A DNA stretch of 26,483 bases from Caryophanales bacterium UBA6879 (GCA_002449135.1 DKCH01000054.1:52381-78863); one strand, 5' to 3'; positions 1 to 8,080 are shown, counted from the first letter of the stretch. Made by a program: numbers and translations. Notes: generated by a model not told the origin, from the sequence alone.

Positions 1-2
1 CT

Positions 3-2759
3 GATGAAGAACTTAGTAAAATAATAAAAGAAAGAACTGAACTTTTGAATATTTTAAAAAATAATTTTTCTACTAATATTATTAATATTTCTAATACATT
101 AGAACCAGTAATTTCAATTGAATATTTAGTGGAAAATAATGATTTTAACTTACAAGCTGCGTTTAAGATAGCTTTTAATAAAAATGATGATTTGATTTTA
201 AATACTGAACAATTGATAAAGTACCTTAATAGTGAAAACATTTACCATAACAAGAAATATTATTCACTTAATTCAAATAATATAAAACAAAATATTAAAA
301 ACTTAATTGAATTTTTAACTTTTAACATAAATAAAAATATTAAAAATGACAGTCTTAATAATTTAAAAATTAATGATTTTTTTAATCTTCTAGTTTTATT
401 AGAAGGATTAAGTTTTAAGTTTAATAACAATTATTACATTTTAAATAAAAATGAAGAAGCTAATATTATTTATAACAAAGATGAAACATTTTCTTTTAAC
501 CCATCATTAAAGGAAATTAAAGATAAGAATTATCAAATAATATTTGGAGTAAAAAATTTTATTCTCTATAACCAAACTGAAATGAGATTATTCCATGCCA
601 AAAACAACATTATTAATTTGTTTAATTTCTTTTACAAATATGGCTTTATTAACTTTTCTTATGTTAAAGATATTTTTGAAAATAAAATCGTACCTTATTT
701 TTCAAAAGATTTAATTATTAAGCCTGATGAAAATGTTGAAGCTAACAATTTAAAATTATCTTTATATATTGATTATGAAGCTGCTGAACTGATTATTAAA
801 ACTAAATATTTTTATTTTAATAAAGAAGTTAAAAGAGAAGATATTACAGATTCTTATAATCTAATATATTTAAATTCTTACGATGATTGTTTACGTAGCT
901 ATAATTTAGTAGCTGAAGGTATAATCGATAATCAAGACTCAATTTCTTATTTTTTAAATGCTAATTTAACAGAATTAAAAAAATATGCAGATATATATTT
1001 ATCTGATAATTTGAAACATTTAACAGTTAAAAATAAATTTAATTTAAAAATTAACTTTTCTACCTCTTCAGGCCTTATTTCAATGAATATGAATTTAGAT
1101 ACTTTTTCTAATGACGAAATAAAACAAATATTATCAGCTTATTCTAAAAAGAAAAAATTTACTATTCTTAATAATCAAGTTATCATGCTTAATTCATCAG
1201 AAATCAAAGAAGCTTATGAAATAAGCAAAGAATTTAATTTAAATAATAATTATTCTAAAACCGGATTAGAATTCTTCCAAGCTATAAAAATTAATCAATT
1301 AAAAAGTAATAATCTTCAAGTTAATTTAGACACATATTTACAAAATGTTATAAACGATATTTTAAACTATAAAAATATTAAAATTGACTTAAATAAATCT
1401 TTATTAAATGTTTTAAGACCTTATCAAATAGATGCAATAAAATGGTTAACTACTTTAAATAAGTATAACTTAAATGGAATTTTAGCTGATGATATGGGTC
1501 TTGGGAAAACTCTAGAAACTATAAGTTATATTTCAACTATTAATAAAAAAGAACCTATTTTAATTATTTGCCCTAAATCATTAATTTATAACTGGCAAGC
1601 AGAAATAGAAAAGTGGACTCCAGATCAACAAATAATAGTAATTGATAGTAATAAAGAAGGAAGAATAAATATAATTAAAAACATAAAACAAAATGATAAA
1701 ATTATTTACATTTCATCTTATGATTCACTAAAAGCTGATTTAGATCTTTATAAAGATTATCATTTTTCCTTTTTAGTTATTGATGAAGCACAATTTATTA
1801 AAAATCATTTTACTTTAAAAACAAAAGCTGTAAAAGAAATACATACTTCTAGTCGCTTAGCTTTAACTGGTACACCAATTGAAAACAATTTACTAGATCT
1901 ATGGTCTATATTTGATTTTTTAATGCCTAATTATCTTTATGATATATCTACTTTTACTAATAAATATATTTTAAATAAAACTAATGATGATGAGTTAATA
2001 AAAAAAGTTTCATTATTTATTTTAAGAAGGACAAAAAATGAAGTTTTAAATTCGCTACCTCCAAAAACAACAAATATTATAAAAGTTAATATGTCAGATA
2101 AACAAAAGGATCTCTATAAGGCATATTATTCACTAGCACAACAATCAATTTCTAATCCAAATAAATTAACTGTTTTAGAATTACTTTTAAGACTTAGACA
2201 AATTTGTGTTGACCCTTCATCATTTTTAAATAATTATTCAGAAATTTCTCCTAAATTAAATTTGGTCTTAAATTATACTAAACAATTAATTGAAACAGGA
2301 CATAAAATCTTAATTTTTTCTTCTTTTACTTCAGTTTTAAATCATTTGCAATTATTACTAAATGACGAAAAAATTGATAATTATTATTTAAATGGCCAAA
2401 CTACAAGTAAAGATAGACAATATTATATGGAAAATTTTAACAATACAAATGATGTAAAAGTTATGTTGATCTCTTTAAAAGCTGGTGGCACAGGTCTAAA
2501 TCTTCAAGGTGCTGATACAGTTTTCCATATTGATTTATGGTGGAATTCTGCAGCAGAAGAACAAGCTACTGATAGAGCTTATCGTATTGGGCAAACTAAA
2601 CCAGTTAATGTTTACAAATTTATTTGCTATAACTCTATAGAAGAAAGAATATTAACTTTACAGGATAAGAAAAAAGAACTCTTCGACACATTTATTAAAT
2701 CTAATGAAGATGGTGAATTAAAATTAACAAATGATGATATTAAATACCTTCTTTCTTAA
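3..2759 (+). CDS. SNF2-family DEAD/DEAH-box helicase, 5'-truncated by window edge
   Basis: The reading frame is open to the first base; a TTG at 45 could be mistaken for a start, but the 14 codons before it are also open and no ribosome-binding site precedes it, so I call the gene partial. Residues are counted from codon 45. A bacterial SNF2-associated region fills roughly 1-450 (see the FSNDEIKQ...KKKKFTIL stretch near 360-380). The helicase core follows: LRPYQ near 460, Walker A DDMGLGKT with Lys488, Walker B DEAQ at 580-583, LTGTPIENN near 606, SLKAGGTGLNL near 810 and the arginine-finger motif DRAYRIGQ at 843-850. Such proteins are ATP-dependent double-stranded DNA translocases. Relatives often carry a SWIM zinc finger at the N-terminus, which would lie off the window. 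A large HTH-type protein follows after 28 bases, suggesting one operon. Family assignment is firm; the cellular role is unknown. Confidence 0.93.
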   Translation, partial: DEELSKIIKERTELLNILKNNFSTNIINISNTLEPVISIEYLVENNDFNLQAAFKIAFNKNDDLILNTEQLIKYLNSENIYHNKKYYSLNSNNIKQNIKNLIEFLTFNINKNIKNDSLNNLKINDFFNLLVLLEGLSFKFNNNYYILNKNEEANIIYNKDETFSFNPSLKEIKDKNYQIIFGVKNFILYNQTEMRLFHAKNNIINLFNFFYKYGFINFSYVKDIFENKIVPYFSKDLIIKPDENVEANNLKLSLYIDYEAAELIIKTKYFYFNKEVKREDITDSYNLIYLNSYDDCLRSYNLVAEGIIDNQDSISYFLNANLTELKKYADIYLSDNLKHLTVKNKFNLKINFSTSSGLISMNMNLDTFSNDEIKQILSAYSKKKKFTILNNQVIMLNSSEIKEAYEISKEFNLNNNYSKTGLEFFQAIKINQLKSNNLQVNLDTYLQNVINDILNYKNIKIDLNKSLLNVLRPYQIDAIKWLTTLNKYNLNGILADDMGLGKTLETISYISTINKKEPILIICPKSLIYNWQAEIEKWTPDQQIIVIDSNKEGRINIIKNIKQNDKIIYISSYDSLKADLDLYKDYHFSFLVIDEAQFIKNHFTLKTKAVKEIHTSSRLALTGTPIENNLLDLWSIFDFLMPNYLYDISTFTNKYILNKTNDDELIKKVSLFILRRTKNEVLNSLPPKTTNIIKVNMSDKQKDLYKAYYSLAQQSISNPNKLTVLELLLRLRQICVDPSSFLNNYSEISPKLNLVLNYTKQLIETGHKILIFSSFTSVLNHLQLLLNDEKIDNYYLNGQTTSKDRQYYMENFNNTNDVKVMLISLKAGGTGLNLQGADTVFHIDLWWNSAAEEQATDRAYRIGQTKPVNVYKFICYNSIEERILTLQDKKKELFDTFIKSNEDGELKLTNDDIKYLLS

Positions 2760-2787
2760 AACAATTAATGTAGTAAAATATTAATGT

Positions 2788-5247
2788 ATGAATTTAAAAT
2801 TTCCTAGTGATTACACACCATTAAATATTAAAAGTTCTAGAGAAGATAATTGGAACTTTTATTTTAAAACAGCTCTAATCTTGAAATCTAATCCAATAAA
2901 TAAAAATGATTTAGCGGAAGAATTAAAAAAAGAATTTAATTTTGAAAAAAGTAATTTCAATGATTTTATAAATACTTTTTTTGCAAACGATAATTTAGTA
3001 CATTTATATTTAGATCAAGATGAAGCATTTAATAAGATTAATAAAATTTTAAATCTAAAAAAAGAAAAAAACGATGATGAAATTTTAAATTCTATTAATC
3101 TGTTAGATTCAACCGAATTTTTTAATAATATTGTTAAAATTTATTTTCTTCAAAATAAAGATAATATTGATAACTTCTTAGGTAAACTACTATATCTTTT
3201 TTCATCTTTAGAAAATATAGCTAATGAAGTTAGCGGAATTTTAACTAAAATTCCATACTATGTCTACCAAATAAAACTAAATGAAATTATTAAAGATCCA
3301 TTAAGTTTAAAAATTTTAAATAACAATAATTTTATATATTTAAGTGATTTTTTAAATTTACCTATTTTTAACATTCTATGTTTATTTTTAAATAAAATAG
3401 AATTAAATCTTTTGAGTTTTTCTAATCTTTCTATTGAAAATAAAGCTTTTGAAAAAATTTTAATTGATTGTTTTAAATCACTACCTGAAAAATCTTCTTT
3501 ATTTTTATATAGTTTAAAGAATTTATCAATTAAAGAAATTTCTAACAAGTTTCAAGTCTCTGAATCTAATGTTTCTTATTATATAAATAAAGCTGAAAAT
3601 TTAATTTCATATAAATTATTTCCTTTTTTTACTAATCTTAATTTATATATAAAATTACATATGGGTAAAAATAATTATTTATCCATAGACAATATATATT
3701 TTTCTAATTCTTTGTTAAATGATTTAATACCTATTTATATTGAAATTATAAACAAAAATTTTTCATTAAATTATATTTTTAATAATAAATATCATGTTAT
3801 TTATAATAGAAAATTTAGTTTAGAAAGTATAATCAAACAAGCATTAAATAAAATGAAATCTAGTTATCTCTTTTATGAAATTGATCACTTATCTAAATTT
3901 TATGAAGAAATTATTAAGCAAAGGTATTTAATATCAAATAATGGTATCTATAACAAGCGCAAGAGTGATATTGATTTTAATAATATTATAATCAGTATTT
4001 TATCTAATTTTTTCCAAAATGGCTTTTATTCACCTTATAGTAATAAAATTAAAAATAAAGACTTTGAAAAATTCTGCTTAATTTTAAAAGAAAAATATAA
4101 TATTAACACTGAGAAATTAACTCAATTAAATTTAACCAAAAGAATTAATGAAATAAAGGAAATAATCCCAATAGATACATCTATCTATGTAGTTAAATCT
4201 CAAATTAAAAACATTTCTCTGGATTTAGCAAACACTATTATTTCTTTTATTTATAAAGAAAACAAAACCATTTTATTAAACACAATATTACAAGTATTCA
4301 AAGATGATCTTTCTAAATATAACATTCGTAATATTTCTTTTTTGAAGGCTCAATTAATTCCTTATTTACCAAAAGATTTTAAAATAATTGGTAATCAAAT
4401 TGTCTATAAAGAAAGCTTATCCAAACAAATTCTTGATTATAGTAAAAATTCAGCAAAACCATTTACAAATCTTACATTATCTAAATATTTTAATATCAAA
4501 AATCCTAATTATTTTAATACCTATTTAAATAATTTATTTAATGAAGGATTAATAAAAATAGATAGAAATTCTTATTTATACTATAAAAATTTTAATTTGA
4601 GTAGTGAAGAACTTTCATATATAAAAGAAAATGCAATAAATCTTTTGAAAAAAAATAAAAATGAATTTGTATCTAGAAACAATCTATTTAATTCTCTAAA
4701 AAACACTATTTACCTAAAAAAAGAGCCACTTTTAACTATTGATGTTTTATTTAATCTTGTTCATTATTTATTAAAAGATGACTATTATTTTTCTCTTTCA
4801 AATTATTCTAAGAATATTAGTGATTTAACAAATGAAAAACTATTATTCGATTTTATATATTCAAAAAATAAAATAACTATAAGTGAAATCAGCGATTTTA
4901 TTAATACAAACAAGCTTAGAATTCAACTTAGCTATTTAGATATAATTTCTTCTATAAGTTCTGACTATGTCTATATAGATCTAAATACTTTATTAAAGAA
5001 AACTAAATTTAAAATAAGTGGAGAAGAATTAGAAAAATTCGATTACGAAATAGATTTAAGTTTAAATTTTATGGGCTCAATTGATACCAAAACTTTTAAT
5101 AATTATGATGTTTTACCTAAATTAATTTATCCATTAAATAAATATCTTTTAGTTGGTATAATTCAGACATTTTTTAAAAACAAATATGAAATAATACATA
5201 CTGATAACAATTATTTAAAAACTGAATATGTTATTAAAAAGAATTAA
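2788..5247 (+). CDS. Large hypothetical protein with sigma-region-4-like HTH and winged-helix-like repeats
   Basis: 819 residues, rich in Asn, Lys, Ile and Leu, with no signal peptide or membrane segment; I do not recognise a named family. By eye, residues 180-212 (FIYLSDFLNLP...) resemble a helix-hairpin-helix like that of the RNA polymerase alpha C-terminal domain. Residues 222-275 resemble sigma-70 region 4: a helix with LPEKSSLFLYSL, then the HTH SIKEISNKFQVSESNVSYY and a trailing NKAENLI. From about 480 to the end, four stretches (about 479-545, 550-605, 614-675, 681-742) each look like a small winged helix ending in a beta-hairpin. No catalytic motif is visible. ATG at 2788 is the first good start; another ATG at 2784 is out of frame. 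There is no Shine-Dalgarno, so translation may be coupled to the helicase gene 28 bases upstream or leaderless. The domain reading is inference; a DNA-binding or regulatory partner of the helicase is plausible. Confidence 0.72.
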   Translation: MNLKFPSDYTPLNIKSSREDNWNFYFKTALILKSNPINKNDLAEELKKEFNFEKSNFNDFINTFFANDNLVHLYLDQDEAFNKINKILNLKKEKNDDEILNSINLLDSTEFFNNIVKIYFLQNKDNIDNFLGKLLYLFSSLENIANEVSGILTKIPYYVYQIKLNEIIKDPLSLKILNNNNFIYLSDFLNLPIFNILCLFLNKIELNLLSFSNLSIENKAFEKILIDCFKSLPEKSSLFLYSLKNLSIKEISNKFQVSESNVSYYINKAENLISYKLFPFFTNLNLYIKLHMGKNNYLSIDNIYFSNSLLNDLIPIYIEIINKNFSLNYIFNNKYHVIYNRKFSLESIIKQALNKMKSSYLFYEIDHLSKFYEEIIKQRYLISNNGIYNKRKSDIDFNNIIISILSNFFQNGFYSPYSNKIKNKDFEKFCLILKEKYNINTEKLTQLNLTKRINEIKEIIPIDTSIYVVKSQIKNISLDLANTIISFIYKENKTILLNTILQVFKDDLSKYNIRNISFLKAQLIPYLPKDFKIIGNQIVYKESLSKQILDYSKNSAKPFTNLTLSKYFNIKNPNYFNTYLNNLFNEGLIKIDRNSYLYYKNFNLSSEELSYIKENAINLLKKNKNEFVSRNNLFNSLKNTIYLKKEPLLTIDVLFNLVHYLLKDDYYFSLSNYSKNISDLTNEKLLFDFIYSKNKITISEISDFINTNKLRIQLSYLDIISSISSDYVYIDLNTLLKKTKFKISGEELEKFDYEIDLSLNFMGSIDTKTFNNYDVLPKLIYPLNKYLLVGIIQTFFKNKYEIIHTDNNYLKTEYVIKKN

Positions 5248-5273
5248 AAAAGGGACCAATGGTCCCTTTTAAT
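5246..5273. terminator. Bidirectional intrinsic terminator
   Basis: Ten-base-pair hairpin with arms 5248-5257 and 5261-5270 (AAAAGGGACC / GGTCCCTTTT) and a 3-base loop, between convergent genes. The T-run is six long on the minus strand and four on the plus strand, so it can end both the helicase/HTH transcript and nrdI. Confidence 0.85.
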
Positions 5274-5292
5274 TTCAATTAATAAAGTTTAA

Positions 5293-5646
5293 TTAGAACT
5301 TAGCTAATTCAGCTTTAATAGCTTCTAAATCTTCTGGAGTACCAGCATTTTCAACTTTGTATAAAACTGGAACATTATATTGTTCAGCAATTTTATCACC
5401 AGCGCCACAGAAAGCTGGATCATAACCATGATCACCAGAGACAACGACGCCCTTTAAATTATCATGATTTAATTGTAAGAAAGCATCGACTTCAGCAGGG
5501 ATATCACCAAATCCATCAGTATAAGTGAATAAAATGAATGGTCCATCCATTTTTTCATCACCACTTTGGACAAAAGTAGCATCAAGTCCTAAAGAATCAA
5601 TAATTGATTGTACATTTCCAGTACGGGAAGCATAAGCGTATAACAT
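5293..5646 (-). CDS. nrdI: NrdI, flavodoxin-like activator of class Ib ribonucleotide reductase
   Basis: 117 residues, the usual NrdI size. The FMN phosphate loop ASRTGNV is at 6-12, the first flavin loop FTYTDGFGDIP at 40-50, the second loop SGDHGYDPAFCGAG at 70-83, and the family's C-terminal pattern AGTPEDLE at 101-108. NrdI is an FMN protein that supplies the oxidant used to build the manganese-tyrosyl radical cofactor of NrdF. The ATG at 5646 is preceded by AGGAGG at 5658-5663, 11 bases away. It stands alone here: nrdE and nrdF are not adjacent, so they should lie elsewhere if the pathway is intact. It has its own promoter and two dyads upstream. A generic short flavodoxin is the alternative, but the short loops and the C-terminal motif favour NrdI. 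Confidence 0.88.
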   Translation of the reverse strand: MLYAYASRTGNVQSIIDSLGLDATFVQSGDEKMDGPFILFTYTDGFGDIPAEVDAFLQLNHDNLKGVVVSGDHGYDPAFCGAGDKIAEQYNVPVLYKVENAGTPEDLEAIKAELAKF

Positions 5647-5663
5647 ATTTTTATTTTCCTCCT

Positions 5664-5683
5664 AGGTTAGAATTTTCTAACCT
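5664..5683. promoter_or_regulatory. Palindrome at the nrdI transcription start, abutting its SD
   Basis: AGGTTAGAATTTTCTAACCT has perfect 9-base arms around a 2-base centre. It lies directly upstream of the nrdI AGGAGG and covers the predicted transcription start near 5682. It could be a repressor operator or a 5'-terminal mRNA hairpin. The regulator is unknown. Confidence 0.55.
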
Positions 5684-5688
5684 ATATA

Positions 5689-5717
5689 ACTATACAATTT
5701 TAAAGGGAATTTTACAA
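5689..5717 (-). promoter_or_regulatory. nrdI promoter
   Basis: On the minus strand TTGTAA (5712-5717) and TATAGT (5689-5694) are separated by exactly 17 bases, a good sigma-A type match. The predicted start is near 5682. A second TATAAT at 5729-5734 has no convincing -35 partner. Confidence 0.55.
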
Positions 5718-5740
5718 CTAATATACACATTATACTAGTT
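5716..5740. promoter_or_regulatory. Imperfect dyad overlapping the nrdI -35 element
   Basis: AACTAATATA and TATACTAGTT form 10-base inverted arms with one mismatch around the spacer CACAT. It overlaps the edge of the nrdI -35. It is operator-like but does not match a regulator site I can name with confidence; NrdR boxes were considered and fit poorly. Confidence 0.35.
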
Positions 5741-5802
5741 TAATAACTTATTTATTTTTAATTAGTTATTAGAATCTGCTCTCAAACTATTTTAAACAAG
5801 TA

Positions 5803-5811
5803 TGTTATAAT
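5803..5811 (+). promoter_or_regulatory. Extended -10 promoter for the flavin reductase gene
   Basis: TGTTATAAT is a perfect extended -10 (TGn plus TATAAT). No clear -35 is present. Transcription would start near 5817-5818, at the edge of the SD (AGGAGG, 5817-5822), giving a leader of only about 12 bases, unusually short. Confidence 0.5.
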
Positions 5812-5829
5812 CAAAAAGGAGGAATAAAT

Positions 5830-6381
5830 ATGGATTTGAATGGTTTTAAAAGGGTTTCTTTTGAAGATTTTAATTTTAATTCCTTTACTTTAATAGGCGA
5901 AACCTGGGCTTTATTAACTGCAGGAAACAAAAAAGATGGCTTGAATACTATGACTATTAGTTGGGGTCAAATGGGTGTATTATGGCAAGATGCTTCTTCT
6001 GAAAAAAATAAAATTTTAGGAACACCTGTTGTAACTGTTTATGTAAGGCCTCAACGTTATACTAAAGTATTTATTGATAAAGAAGAAAAATTAACACTTT
6101 CATTTTTCTTTAATAGCCACAAGAAAGATTTAACATATTTAGGTAGTGTTTCAGGAAAAGATGTTAATAAACTTGCTAATACTAATTTAACAACATTAGA
6201 ATTTGATGGTACTACTGCTTTTAAGGAAGCTGATCTTATTATTGAATGTGAAAAAATTTATACTGATCAAATTAAAGAGAGCAATTTTATTAACAAAAAT
6301 ATTTTAAATACTTCTTATCCATTAAAAGATTTCCATACTTTTTATACTTGTAAAATTTTAAATATCTACCAAAAACTTTAA
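5830..6381 (+). CDS. Flavin reductase-like (FMN-binding split barrel) protein
   Basis: 183 residues matching the flavin-reductase-like split-barrel family. The hallmarks are NTMTISWG at 39-46, GVLW at 49-52 and VYVRPQRYT at 70-78, which form the FMN pocket. About ten extra residues (53-63, QDASSEKNKIL) lie between GVLW and the TPVVTVYVRP strand, where related proteins are usually shorter. Members reduce or bind flavin using NAD(P)H or act as FMN-dependent oxidoreductases; the substrate cannot be read from sequence. ATG at 5830 follows AGGAGG with a 7-base gap. Only one base separates it from the hydrolase gene downstream, so the two are cotranscribed. It is divergent from nrdI, another FMN protein, but a functional link is only a guess. 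Confidence 0.85.
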   Translation: MDLNGFKRVSFEDFNFNSFTLIGETWALLTAGNKKDGLNTMTISWGQMGVLWQDASSEKNKILGTPVVTVYVRPQRYTKVFIDKEEKLTLSFFFNSHKKDLTYLGSVSGKDVNKLANTNLTTLEFDGTTAFKEADLIIECEKIYTDQIKESNFINKNILNTSYPLKDFHTFYTCKILNIYQKL

Positions 6382-6382
6382 T

Positions 6383-7315
6383 ATGCCTATTTATTTATTA
6401 ATTATCATTATTTTTCTAACTACTTTAGCAGCTATTATATTTTTATATTTAATTGCCACATATAAAATTTATAAAAAAATTTTTAAAACTAAAAACAAAA
6501 ACGAATTAATATTAAAAAATAAAAATCAATTATCTAAATATAACATAAAATGGTTAAATAACAAATTTGAGGATTTAAAAATTAAAAGTTTTGATAAGAT
6601 TTACCTTTATGGACACTTTTTAAGAGAAAATTCCAATAATTATTTAATTTCAGTTCATGATTATAAAGGAAACTATAAAGATCTCTCAAATATTTGTTCT
6701 TACTTTAATGAGCAATTAAAATACAATGTTTTAATGATTGAAAATAGAGGGACAGGTAAATCAAATTATCCAATTACAACTTTAGGCTCTAAAGAATCTA
6801 AAGATATAATATCATGGATAAAATTTATAATTAGTAAAAATCCAAACGCAAATATCGTTCTTTATGGCTTTTCGATGGGTGGAGTAGCTTGTTTAAATTC
6901 TGCAAAATTCAATTTACCAAATAATGTAAAAGCAATAATAAGTGATTCAGCATTTTCATCTATTAGAAAAGAACTTAATTTTTTATTAAATCAAAATTTT
7001 AAAAATGAATTTTTAAGAAAATTATTTATTCAAACTTTAAATATTTTTACCAAAATCTTTCATAATTTTTCTTTTGATGATAATTATCCTTTAAAAAATC
7101 TAAAAAACAATAAAATACCAACCTTGCTAATACATGGTCAAAATGATTCTTTAGTCCCTTTCTTTATGTTAAATGAAATTTATAATGTTATTCCATCAAC
7201 CACATATAAATTAAAAATTTCATTACAAAATACTAAACACGGAATGACATATTTTAATAACCCAAAATTTTATACAAATACAATTTCTAACTTTTTAAAC
7301 TTTATAATAAAATAA
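6383..7315 (+). CDS. Membrane-anchored alpha/beta hydrolase (serine hydrolase)
   Basis: 310 residues. Residues 4-26 are a strongly hydrophobic membrane anchor, followed by a Lys-rich stretch, so the N-terminus is probably short and outside with the catalytic domain either cytoplasmic or surface-exposed. The fold shows strand VLMIENRG, the nucleophile elbow GFSMGG with Ser164, Asp255 in HGQNDSLVP and His286 in NTKHGMTY, a complete catalytic triad. The usual HG motif of the oxyanion loop is VHDYKGN here. It resembles the alpha/beta hydrolases of the S33 peptidase / lysophospholipase type common in Firmicutes; the substrate is unknown. The start overlaps the preceding stop context (TAATATG) with no SD, so translation probably depends on reinitiation after the flavin reductase gene. 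Confidence 0.85.
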   Translation: MPIYLLIIIIFLTTLAAIIFLYLIATYKIYKKIFKTKNKNELILKNKNQLSKYNIKWLNNKFEDLKIKSFDKIYLYGHFLRENSNNYLISVHDYKGNYKDLSNICSYFNEQLKYNVLMIENRGTGKSNYPITTLGSKESKDIISWIKFIISKNPNANIVLYGFSMGGVACLNSAKFNLPNNVKAIISDSAFSSIRKELNFLLNQNFKNEFLRKLFIQTLNIFTKIFHNFSFDDNYPLKNLKNNKIPTLLIHGQNDSLVPFFMLNEIYNVIPSTTYKLKISLQNTKHGMTYFNNPKFYTNTISNFLNFIIK

Positions 7316-7325
7316 TTTTAATTTA

Positions 7326-7334
7326 TGATAAAAT
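7326..7334 (+). promoter_or_regulatory. Extended -10 promoter for mscL
   Basis: TGATAAAAT fits an extended -10 (TGn followed by TAAAAT). No -35 is evident. A start near 7341 gives a leader of about 25 bases that includes the SD AAAGGA. No terminator precedes it, so read-through from the hydrolase gene is also possible. Confidence 0.4.
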
Positions 7335-7365
7335 ATGTAAGAATTAAGAAAGGAAACTAATATTT

Positions 7366-7962
7366 ATGAGTAAAATAAAATCATTTTTCCAAGATTTTAA
7401 GAAATTTATATCAAGAGGAAATATTCTTGATATGGCCGTTGGTGTTGTAATTGGTGGAGCATTTTCAAAAATTGTAACTGCTTTAGTTAATAATATAATA
7501 ATGCCATTAGTAACTAGCGCAATACCAGGTGGTTTAGAAGGCTTTGTTACTGTTTTAAACCCAAAGCAAGCTGAGGTAACAGAAAAAACTATTAACACAA
7601 TTTCTTATTGGGGTCATACCTATGACGCTGATATAGTAAATGTCATGAATTGGGGTGTCGTTATTAATTCAATTATTGAGTTTTTAATTATCGCTTTCAT
7701 CCTCTTCTGTATCTTAAGAGCAGCAATGAAATTTTCACAATTATCTTCTGAAGAAAAAGTAGCAAAAACCGCATTAACAAAAGAAGAAATCAAAGAATTA
7801 AAAAGTCAAGGAAAATCTAGAAGCGAAATTAAACAAATTGCTTTAAAAAAAGTTGCTGATCAAAAAGCTAAAGATGAAGAAGCTAAAAAATTAGCAGAAG
7901 AAAATAAAGAAACTGAGCTTAAAGTTTTAAAAGAAATTAAAGAACTTCTAGAAAAAAGATAA
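7366..7962 (+). CDS. mscL: Large-conductance mechanosensitive channel MscL
   Basis: The N-terminal helix and first membrane segment carry the family signature: FISRGNILDMAVGVVIGGAF (14-33), running into KIVTALVNNIIMPL. The second membrane segment is about 95-118. MscL pentamers open under membrane tension to release solutes in osmotic downshock. The protein is 198 residues, whereas family members are usually about 125-150. The excess is a highly charged, Lys/Glu-rich C-terminal tail (about 126-198) predicted to be helical and coiled-coil-like in the cytoplasm. ATG at 7366 follows AAAGGA at a normal distance. A hairpin terminator and then tRNA-Thr lie directly downstream. Confidence 0.95.
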   Translation: MSKIKSFFQDFKKFISRGNILDMAVGVVIGGAFSKIVTALVNNIIMPLVTSAIPGGLEGFVTVLNPKQAEVTEKTINTISYWGHTYDADIVNVMNWGVVINSIIEFLIIAFILFCILRAAMKFSQLSSEEKVAKTALTKEEIKELKSQGKSRSEIKQIALKKVADQKAKDEEAKKLAEENKETELKVLKEIKELLEKR

Positions 7963-7966
7963 AAAT

Positions 7967-7994
7967 AAACCAGGCTCATAAGCTTGGTTTTTAT
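7967..7994 (+). terminator. Intrinsic terminator after mscL
   Basis: Arms AAACCAGGCT (7967-7976) and AGCTTGGTTT (7981-7990) pair over ten positions with one G-U, around a CATA loop, followed by a T-rich run. The next gene, a tRNA, begins nine bases after the T-run with no room for a promoter. Confidence 0.75.
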
Positions 7995-8002
7995 TTATAT
8001 AT

Positions 8003-8076
8003 GCCACTTTAGTTTAATGGTAAAACGAAGGTATCGTAAACCTTAATTGGCCGTTCGATTCGACCAAGTGGCACCA
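8003..8076 (+). tRNA. tRNA-Thr(CGU)
   Basis: 74 bases with encoded CCA. The acceptor GCCACTT pairs perfectly with AAGTGGC. The D stem is GTTT/AAAC, the anticodon stem AAGGT/ACCTT and the loop ATCGTAA, giving anticodon CGU for ACG codons. The variable loop has four bases. The T stem GGCCG/CGACC has one C-A mismatch (51-63). It is a close paralogue of the tRNA-Thr(UGU) at 23623. Confidence 0.9.
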
Positions 8077-8080
8077 TTTT

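Noticed and set aside
45..47. TTG as the true start of the helicase gene
   Set aside because: The frame is open upstream to the window edge, there is no SD, and relatives carry further N-terminal sequence.
5716..5740. NrdR box pair upstream of nrdI
   Set aside because: The sequence does not fit the 16-base NrdR consensus well, and the spacing to the other dyad (about 54 bases between centres) is not the usual 31-32.
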